NCBI GenBank assembly: GCA_900769975.1
Contig: CAAGIR010000059.1
Location: forward strand, 1-6,838
DNA: 6,838 bases
Direction: 5' to 3'
From: Spirochaetia bacterium
GTDB lineage: Bacteria; Spirochaetota; Spirochaetia; Treponematales; Treponemataceae
A program made the translations under genes and the position numbers. Positions 1-4,988 of the stretch are shown piece by piece (positions within the stretch are counted from its first letter, which is position 1; each line of letters starts with the position of its first letter). Below the pieces are notes generated by a model that saw only the letters and a program-made list of their open reading frames with translations, did no database searches and was not told the DNA's origin.

Positions 1-289
1 AAACAAGGTGAGCGATTTTTCAAAATACGACACGATTATTCTGCGCTACCCGAACTGGTGGGCATCAATTCCCATGCCGATTGCAACTTTTCTTGAAAGC
101 TACGATTTTACAGGAAAAACGGTGATTCCTTTCTGTTCAAACGGCGGCGGCAGGCTTGGTCAGAGCGTTTCGGCAATCACAAAACTGGTTCCTGATGCAA
201 AAGTTCAAAATCCGCTTTCGATTTATTATTCGGGCGGTTCATCCCTCGATTCAGATCTGGACAAGTGGCTTTCTAAAAACGGATTTTAA
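1..289 (+). CDS. Flavodoxin family protein, C-terminal part (5' end outside window)
   Basis: The reading frame is open from base 2 to a TAA at 287-289, so the N-terminal part, including the phosphate-binding loop, lies outside the window. About 95 residues remain. They match the C-terminal half of a short-chain flavodoxin (Flavodoxin_4-like): a strand leading into YPNWW (the FMN-ring loop), a helix with FLESYDFTGKT, the strand VIPFCSNGGG followed by R-L-G-Q-S (second FMN loop), and a final helix ending DKWLSKNGF. Such proteins carry electrons through FMN in the cytoplasm, or act as small FMN-dependent reductases. The GTG at base 8 is only an internal valine, since homology should extend upstream. 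An Arg occupies the position before YPNWW where Gly is usual. The gene ends 35 bases before the SUMF1-like gene and probably shares its transcript. The family call is firm; the redox partner is unknown. Confidence 0.85.
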   Translation, partial: NKVSDFSKYDTIILRYPNWWASIPMPIATFLESYDFTGKTVIPFCSNGGGRLGQSVSAITKLVPDAKVQNPLSIYYSGGSSLDSDLDKWLSKNGF

Positions 290-324
290 TAATTTTTGAG
301 TTTTTACAGTGCGACGGTGATTTT

Positions 325-1224
325 ATGAAAAAAAATTTGCTTTTTCTTCTATGTCTATGCGTGATTTGTTCTGGAATGTCTGTTTTTTCTCAAAGCGCTA
401 AGTCTGCTGACAATGGGAAATATTATTCGTCAAAAGAAAATATGGTTTTGATAAAAGGCGGCTCGTTTGAAATGGGCAGTCCTCAGTCGGAAGCATGGCG
501 TGAAAGAGACGAAGTTCTGCACAGTGTTACGCTGGACGATTTTTATATTTCAAAATACGAAGTAACGCAAGCGGAATACGAAGCGGTTATGAAAAAAAAT
601 CCGTCGCATTTTAAGGGCGAACGGCTGCCGGTGGAAAGCGTTTCCTGGTACGATGCGGTTGAGTTCTGCAATGCTCTTAGCAGAATTGAGGGGTTAAGAG
701 AAGCGTATAAAATTGACGGAGAAAATGTAACTTGGAATAAAAACGCAGACGGTTACAGACTTCCCACAGAAGCCGAATGGGAATATGCTGCGCGTGCAGG
801 AACTTCAACGCCATTTAGTTCACGAAAAGTTCCTGGTGACAGTGATGCAAATTTCTATGCACATTATCCGTACAATATCGAACAGAATTATTTTAACGAC
901 AGTGTTTTAGAAACACGCCCCGGCTACTATCGGCAGAAAACTGTTGAAACAGGAAGTTTTAAACCAAACGCAAACGGACTTTACGATATTCATGGAAATG
1001 TAAGCGAATGGTGTTTTGACATTTACGGCGCATACTCTAAAGGTTCTGTAAAAAATCCGTCCGGGGCAGAAAGCGGTTCTACACGAGTGTGCCGTGGCGG
1101 CGGCTGGAATGATTTTGGAAAACACTTGCGCTGTGCGTTCCGTTCAAGCGGATTGCCGGAAGAAGCATCTCAAAGCCGAGGTTTTCGTGTTGCAAGAAAC
1201 GCCGCAAACAGGAGCATACAATGA
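325..1224 (+). CDS. Exported SUMF1/formylglycine-generating-enzyme-like protein lacking the catalytic cysteines
   Basis: The 299-residue product begins with a signal peptide (MKKN, hydrophobic core about 5-21, plausible type I cleavage after VFS near residue 22), so it should act outside the cytoplasmic membrane. The rest is one FGE-sulfatase (SUMF1) domain: MVLIKGGSFEMGS (40-52), YEVTQAEYEAVM (78-89), PVESVSWYDAVEFCNALS (102-119), GYRLPTEAEWEYAARAGT (143-160), NANGLYDIHGNVSEWC (215-230), CRGGGWND (256-263), and RCAFR followed by GFRVAR (269-291). In true FGE two cysteines a few residues after the Arg-Gly-Gly motif bind copper and oxidise the sulfatase Cys; here that stretch reads WNDFGKHL with no Cys, so formylglycine formation is unlikely. 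Many bacterial members with this fold have other or unknown roles. The ATG at 325 is preceded by GGTGA at 316-320. The stop overlaps the next gene's start in ATGA, implying translational coupling. Confidence 0.9.
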   Translation: MKKNLLFLLCLCVICSGMSVFSQSAKSADNGKYYSSKENMVLIKGGSFEMGSPQSEAWRERDEVLHSVTLDDFYISKYEVTQAEYEAVMKKNPSHFKGERLPVESVSWYDAVEFCNALSRIEGLREAYKIDGENVTWNKNADGYRLPTEAEWEYAARAGTSTPFSSRKVPGDSDANFYAHYPYNIEQNYFNDSVLETRPGYYRQKTVETGSFKPNANGLYDIHGNVSEWCFDIYGAYSKGSVKNPSGAESGSTRVCRGGGWNDFGKHLRCAFRSSGLPEEASQSRGFRVARNAANRSIQ

Positions 1225-1901
1225 ACCTCACCCGAAAAAAAACAATTATCCGCCGTTCGCTTGATCTGGCAATGACACTTCTTTCCGTGCTTTTGATGGG
1301 CGGACTTTTTCTTTTTCCCAGTGATGTGGTGCATGAAGTTTTGGGTGCGCTGCTGATTTTATTGTGGGTAGTACACAACATTCTGAATCGGAATTTTTAC
1401 AAGTCACTTTTTAAGGGAAGGTACACGCCCTTTCGCATTGTGCTGACTGTCATCAATGCCGCCCTTCTTGCCCTGTGCGTCCTGCTTGCCGTAAGCGGAA
1501 TTATGCTTTCAAATCATCTATTTATCTTTTTTGGAATTGAACACGGCATGAGTTTTGCACGGAAAGCCCACCTTGTTGCAAGCCACTGGTACTACATTTT
1601 GATAGCCCTTCATTTTTCGCTTCACATCGGGGCAGTTTTCGGCGGATTAAAACTTAATGAAAAACCACGCCCGGTTCGTGTAATTGTAAATTGCGCTGCG
1701 GGTGCGGTTTCGCTCTACGGACTTTTCTCGTTTGTCCGCCTCGGCTTGTGGAAGTACCTTTTCCTGCTGCAGGAGTTCTTCTTTTTTGACACCCAGCACG
1801 GCATTGCACTTTTTCTTTTAGATTACATTTCGATTTTCGTGATGCTGTGTGGTGTCGAATTTTTTATTCACAAAATAATATCCAAAAAAAGTAATTATTA
1901 G
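1221..1901 (+). CDS. DUF4405 family membrane protein, probable di-haem b-type cytochrome
   Basis: This 226-residue integral membrane protein has about six hydrophobic helices (roughly 13-33, 38-56, 73-96, 118-140, 153-172, 195-218). The segment VVHEVLGALLILLWVVHNILNRNFYKSLFKGRY (36-68) is the hallmark of the DUF4405 family. His38 and His52 in helix 2 are 14 residues apart, and His117 and His131 in helix 4 have the same spacing, which is the arrangement that binds two stacked b haems in cytochrome b-type proteins; haem binding is therefore inferred. Further histidines (122, 135, 193, 217) lie near membrane edges. The ATG at 1221 overlaps the previous stop by four bases and has AGGAG at 1210-1214. 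Its neighbours, a flavodoxin and a secreted SUMF1-like protein, fit an electron-transfer unit across the inner membrane. The donor and acceptor cannot be read from the sequence. Confidence 0.82.
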   Translation: MNLTRKKTIIRRSLDLAMTLLSVLLMGGLFLFPSDVVHEVLGALLILLWVVHNILNRNFYKSLFKGRYTPFRIVLTVINAALLALCVLLAVSGIMLSNHLFIFFGIEHGMSFARKAHLVASHWYYILIALHFSLHIGAVFGGLKLNEKPRPVRVIVNCAAGAVSLYGLFSFVRLGLWKYLFLLQEFFFFDTQHGIALFLLDYISIFVMLCGVEFFIHKIISKKSNY

Positions 1902-1905
1902 ATAG

Positions 1906-2625
1906 TTATTTCTGCGGATAAAGTTTTTCTATAACAGTGGTGGGAATTTCAAAGTGCTGATAGTCTTTCAGTTCTTTCCAATTTCCGCCCCATTCAAAGC
2001 CATGTTCAGTAAAAAGTTTGTAAGCCAGGTCATTTTCGTCAATTTTATAGTCAAAATCTGCAGTTCTGTCTGTGTATGCAGCGGCAGTTACAGGTTCAAT
2101 AATGAGTTCACCATCAATTTCTTTAACATACGGATTATATAGAGGATTAATATCAACAGCAAGTCCGAGTCCATGTTTTGAAACACGTTTTGTACGTGCA
2201 ATAAATCTGAAATTAAAACATGATGAATTATTATCTTCCATTGATTTTTCATCATCGGCATCATATTCATCAATTAAAATCATCCGTTCTATCGGATAAT
2301 CCGCTTCGTACAGTTCTCGAAAAATTTCCAGAAGGCTTGAGGCTATATATTTGTTGCAAATCATTTCGCCATGGTGAGTTTTTCCATCTTTAGATTTACA
2401 TAGAACGTGAATATAACGTAAATCACTTACAGGAACTGTACAATCATCCTTGTATGTTTTTCCTTTTATGCGTGAAAAAATACTGCCTTTTTTTGTAATT
2501 TTTTCAATATAAAATCCGCTTTCCTTTGTTTTATCAGATTTTTTTTGTGAACCAGATTCTGCTGTCAGATTTGCTGTGGAGATACAAGTTAAAACAGCAA
2601 AGATGACAAAATTTTTCATTTTCAT
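1906..2625 (-). CDS. Secreted M15 family zinc peptidase (D-alanyl-D-alanine / L,D-peptidase-like)
   Basis: The 239-residue product has a signal peptide (MKMKNFVIFAVLTCISTANLTA; cleavage likely near residue 22) followed by a Lys-rich linker, so it is periplasmic or outer-surface. The M15 metallopeptidase signature is complete: SKHGLGLAVDINPLYNPYV at 149-167, giving zinc ligands His151 and Asp158, and FEWGGNWKELKDYQHFE at 210-226, giving the third ligand His224, with Asp221 in the catalytic DxxH position. DxxH with NPLYNPYV points to the M15C branch (endolysin/peptidoglycan L,D-peptidase-like) more than to VanX or VanY. The expected role is trimming peptidoglycan peptide stems. About 52 residues with several acidic positions lie between the zinc motifs. 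The start is either the ATG at 2625 or the in-frame ATG at 2619; neither has a clear Shine-Dalgarno sequence. It faces the DUF4405 gene tail to tail with only four bases between stops. Confidence 0.88.
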   Translation of the reverse strand: MKMKNFVIFAVLTCISTANLTAESGSQKKSDKTKESGFYIEKITKKGSIFSRIKGKTYKDDCTVPVSDLRYIHVLCKSKDGKTHHGEMICNKYIASSLLEIFRELYEADYPIERMILIDEYDADDEKSMEDNNSSCFNFRFIARTKRVSKHGLGLAVDINPLYNPYVKEIDGELIIEPVTAAAYTDRTADFDYKIDENDLAYKLFTEHGFEWGGNWKELKDYQHFEIPTTVIEKLYPQK

Positions 2626-2636
2626 AGAAGTAGACT

Positions 2637-2660
2637 AATATAATTTCCCATCTAAGTCAA
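2637..2660 (-). promoter_or_regulatory. Candidate promoter of the M15 peptidase gene
   Basis: Read on the minus strand, TTGACT (2660-2655) and TATATT (2642-2637) resemble -35 and -10 hexamers, but the spacer is only 12 bases, shorter than the 16-18 preferred by the housekeeping sigma factor. Only TATATT may matter. Eleven bases separate it from the ATG, so a transcript from here would have a leader of about four or five bases, which agrees with the absence of a ribosome binding site. Confidence 0.25.
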
Positions 2661-2757
2661 GAAAATTGAAGGAATATGGGGAATGTGAATAATATGTGGA
2701 ATGTTTGTAAAATGTGTGAAATTTCCCAATTGAAAAAAATTACAAACCTGCTTTATC

Positions 2758-3969
2758 CTACTTTGCCATACGTTCCATAACATCAAAATCATTTATTTTT
2801 TTTGGATACTTTTTTATAACTTCATCATAAACAAAAAGCGTACGCTGCATATATTTTTCTATAGTAAAATTTTTTGTGATTTCCAGACTTTTTTTACCAA
2901 ATTTTTTGCGTTTTTCTTCATCGGAAATCAGCTGGATAATTTTTTCTTCCATTTCCTCATCAGTATTGCAAAGATAACCATTTTCATTGTCAAATATTGA
3001 ATCCAGGTAGCTGTCATCTTTGCGTGTAACAATTGGCAGAGAGGAAAGTTCGGCTTCCAGAATTGTCATGGAATGCATTTCAGAAAGAGACGCTGTGATG
3101 AAAATATCTGCACTTTCATAAAAATTATGCACTTTTTCCCATTCAACAAATCCTGTAAAGATAATTTTCCCTTCAGAAATCTCTTTTGTGCAGATATTTG
3201 TCATTCCTATATAGGCAGGGCCATTACCCACAAACATCACCTTACAATTGCCACATTTTTTCATCACATTTTTGCATATTGTTAAAAGTTCAAAAACTCG
3301 TTTTTCTTCTGCAAGGCGTCCCAGAAAAAGCAAAAGGACATCCGTATTTTTTATTCCATATTTAGAACGTATTTCTTGTTTTTCCTGTGCGGTTAAATGG
3401 TTTTGGACAAATTTTGAATCATCTATAGCGTTTGGAATGATTACAGACGGCATTTTTGGAAGCATTTTTTTTGATTTTGTTAGATTTCTAGCTTTTGACG
3501 AAACCGCAATCAGTGCATTAAACCTTTTATAAAAAATTTTCATTGTTTTTTGTATTACATTTGGCGAAATAAATTTTGCCATTGGAATGTAATGTTTGTA
3601 AAATTCTGTCCACATTGTATGCGTTGTGCAGATTGCAGGAATTTTTAACGTTTTTGCACAAATTACAGCAGCATTTCCTATTCCAAATTCTGTATGACAG
3701 TGAATTAGTTCGACATTATTTTTTTTAAGGAATTTTACAATATTTGGGATAAATGGAAGGCTGATAAACTGATCTGTTCCCATTCCCAAAGGTTTTGAAT
3801 GAACCTGATAAACTAAAGGGTCATCTGAATGAAAATCCTCTGTTGTTTCAACTGTAATAAGTAAAACTTTGTGTCCCAGTTTGATAAGCTGTTCTCTCAA
3901 TTGTAAAACTACTGTAACTACACCCGATTTTGTTGGAAGATAACTATCCGAAAATAAAGCTATTGTCAT
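2758..3969 (-). CDS. Family 4 glycosyltransferase, diacylglycerol glucosyltransferase-like
   Basis: This is a 403-residue GT-B fold, retaining GT4 glycosyltransferase (numbering here counts one codon upstream of the ATG). The N-terminal acceptor domain begins IALFSDSYLPTKSGVVTVV (4-22), with HCHTEFGIGNAA (91-102) and THTMWTEFYKHY (117-128). The C-terminal nucleotide-sugar domain has LFLGRLAEEKRV (215-226, the Arg and Lys contacting the donor phosphates), MFVGNGP (246-252), and SEMHSMTILEAE (297-308), which contains the EX7E motif (Glu298 and Glu306). The layout resembles 1,2-diacylglycerol 3-glucosyltransferases that build membrane glycolipids, which spirochaetes are known to make; lipid acceptor and sugar donor are inference. 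No signal peptide or membrane helix is seen, so it probably acts at the cytoplasmic face. The reading frame extends to a TTG at 3972, but the adjacent ATG at 3969 is the better start. No Shine-Dalgarno sequence is visible. Confidence 0.88.
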   Translation of the reverse strand: MTIALFSDSYLPTKSGVVTVVLQLREQLIKLGHKVLLITVETTEDFHSDDPLVYQVHSKPLGMGTDQFISLPFIPNIVKFLKKNNVELIHCHTEFGIGNAAVICAKTLKIPAICTTHTMWTEFYKHYIPMAKFISPNVIQKTMKIFYKRFNALIAVSSKARNLTKSKKMLPKMPSVIIPNAIDDSKFVQNHLTAQEKQEIRSKYGIKNTDVLLLFLGRLAEEKRVFELLTICKNVMKKCGNCKVMFVGNGPAYIGMTNICTKEISEGKIIFTGFVEWEKVHNFYESADIFITASLSEMHSMTILEAELSSLPIVTRKDDSYLDSIFDNENGYLCNTDEEMEEKIIQLISDEEKRKKFGKKSLEITKNFTIEKYMQRTLFVYDEVIKKYPKKINDFDVMERMAK

Positions 3970-3975
3970 CAATTA

Positions 3976-4005
3976 ATTATTAACATTGTTGTCATTATTT
4001 TGCAA
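3976..4005 (-). promoter_or_regulatory. Candidate promoter of the glycosyltransferase gene
   Basis: On the minus strand, TTGCAA (4005-4000) and AATAAT (3981-3976) are separated by 18 bases and match four and five of the six consensus bases. Six bases separate the -10 hexamer from the ATG at 3969, so transcription would begin at or next to the start codon. The region is very AT-rich, so chance matches are easy. Confidence 0.33.
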
Positions 4006-4156
4006 TAGTGACGAAACATCATATTTTCTTTTTTCATAAATAATGTGAATTTTGTGCAGGCTTATGCAAGAATCATCGCTCAAAAAAATCTAAGAAAATC
4101 GTAAAAACTTACAAAAATCTTCAGGTTCTTTTTTATTTTTATATTTTATTATACAC

Positions 4157-4165
4157 TGATATTAT
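4157..4165 (+). promoter_or_regulatory. Candidate extended -10 promoter of the ABC transporter operon
   Basis: TG-A-TATTAT at 4157-4165 fits an extended -10 element; no good -35 lies 17 bases upstream, which an extended -10 can tolerate. Another possible -10 (TATTAT at 4147-4152) overlaps the same T-rich stretch. Starting about seven bases later would leave a leader of roughly 35 bases carrying AGGGAG at 4198-4203, five bases before the ATG at 4209. Confidence 0.3.
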
Positions 4166-4208
4166 TGTAAAAATCTAAACATGTTTTTTGAATTTTTAGG
4201 GAGTTATT

Positions 4209-4955
4209 ATGTTTGAAATTAAAAATGTGTCAAAAATGTATGCAAAAAAAACGGAAAAAGCGGTCGATTCTGTTTCGCTTACCGTAAATAATGGTGAAAT
4301 CTTTGGTTTTCTTGGACCAAATGGAGCGGGAAAAACAACTACAATCAAAATGATAACAGGAATTCTCGCAGCAGATGAAGGCGATATTTTGCTGGATGGC
4401 ATTTCCATAAAAGAAAATCCCATAAAAGCAAAAACTACATTTGCCTTTGTTCCAGATAACCCAGAAACTTTTTCCAGACTTAAAGCAATCGAATATCTGA
4501 ATTTTATCGGTGATGTTTACAAAGTTGATGTAAATGAACGAAAACAGCGAATTCAAGAATTATGTAGCCGTTTCGGACTTAAAGACGTGCTTTTGAATAA
4601 AATTTCATCTTTCAGTCATGGAATGAAACAAAAACTTTTCTTAATTGCTAGTTTACTTTCTGACCCTGCAAATTGGATTCTTGATGAACCAATGGTCGGA
4701 CTGGATCCAGAAGCGGCTTTTATAGTAAAAGAAATTATGAAAGAACGTGCCGCCGCAGGAAAGACAGTGTTTTTTTCAACACATGTTATGGAAGTGGCAG
4801 AAAAACTTTGTGACAGAATAGGAATTATCAAAAAAGGACAGCTTGTTTTTTCCGGTACAATGGAAGAACTTAAACAAAAACACGGTCAGGCAGACGAATC
4901 TCTGGAAGATATTTTCTTAAAACTTATTGGAAGTGATACAAAAAATGCAAGGTGA
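4209..4955 (+). CDS. ABC transporter ATP-binding protein (ABC-2 / EcsA-like)
   Basis: The 248-residue ATPase subunit hydrolyses ATP at the cytoplasmic face to drive the permease encoded next. All core motifs are present: Walker A GPNGAGKTT (36-44), the signature SFSHGMKQK (134-142), Walker B WILDEP (156-161, Asp159 and Glu160), D-loop GLDP (164-167), and the switch His192 in STHVME. The position normally held by the Q-loop Gln reads VPDNPETF (81-88), with Asp in place of Gln; PDNP or PETP-like Q-loops occur in ABC-2 exporters of the EcsA and related groups, so this is probably a subfamily trait. A strong AGGGAG lies five bases before the ATG. Its stop is 33 bases before the permease ATG, so the two form an operon. 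The substrate is unknown; the family suggests export rather than uptake, and no binding-protein gene is nearby. Confidence 0.92.
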   Translation: MFEIKNVSKMYAKKTEKAVDSVSLTVNNGEIFGFLGPNGAGKTTTIKMITGILAADEGDILLDGISIKENPIKAKTTFAFVPDNPETFSRLKAIEYLNFIGDVYKVDVNERKQRIQELCSRFGLKDVLLNKISSFSHGMKQKLFLIASLLSDPANWILDEPMVGLDPEAAFIVKEIMKERAAAGKTVFFSTHVMEVAEKLCDRIGIIKKGQLVFSGTMEELKQKHGQADESLEDIFLKLIGSDTKNAR

Positions 4956-4975
4956 CACCATAAACTGACCTTATT

Positions 4976-4980
4976 GGAGA
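4976..4980 (+). promoter_or_regulatory. Ribosome binding site that sets the permease start
   Basis: GGAGA at 4976-4980 lies eight bases before the ATG at 4989. The reading frame itself extends to a TTG at 4974 that overlaps this motif and has no ribosome binding site of its own. The Shine-Dalgarno position therefore favours the ATG. Confidence 0.7.
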
Positions 4981-4988
4981 AAATTACA

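Larger units (their letters stand above)
3970..4208. other. Divergent intergenic region between glycosyltransferase and ABC operon
   Basis: This 239-base AT-rich stretch separates genes transcribed away from each other and must hold both promoters. Besides the two candidate promoters listed, it contains a short interrupted inverted repeat around 4053-4070 (TTGTGCA then TGCAAG) and A-tract runs at 4081-4118 that could bend DNA. I see no convincing operator, riboswitch, terminator or small gene. Confidence 0.6.

Noticed and set aside
325..400. Lipoprotein signal in the SUMF1-like protein because of cysteines at residues 10, 12 and 15.
   Set aside because: The residues before each Cys (Leu, Leu, Ile at -1) do not fit a lipobox, even the relaxed spirochaetal one; type I cleavage after VFS fits better.
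1079..1381. 100-codon open frame on the minus strand across the SUMF1-like and DUF4405 genes.
   Set aside because: It lies antisense over two well-supported overlapping genes and shows no protein-family features.
2703..2747. GTTTGTAA/TTACAAAC inverted repeat as the glycosyltransferase terminator.
   Set aside because: On the minus strand the T-run lies inside the loop rather than after the stem, and the loop is 29 bases long.
3970..3972. TTG as the start of the glycosyltransferase.
   Set aside because: It only adds one residue in front of an in-frame ATG and has no ribosome binding site.
4081..4140. Riboswitch or attenuator ahead of the ABC operon.
   Set aside because: Only weak 4-base stems (for example GTAA/TTAC at 4101-4112) and A/T runs; no known aptamer core or terminator hairpin.
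4974..4976. TTG as the start of the permease.
   Set aside because: It overlaps the GGAGA ribosome binding site that correctly serves the ATG at 4989.
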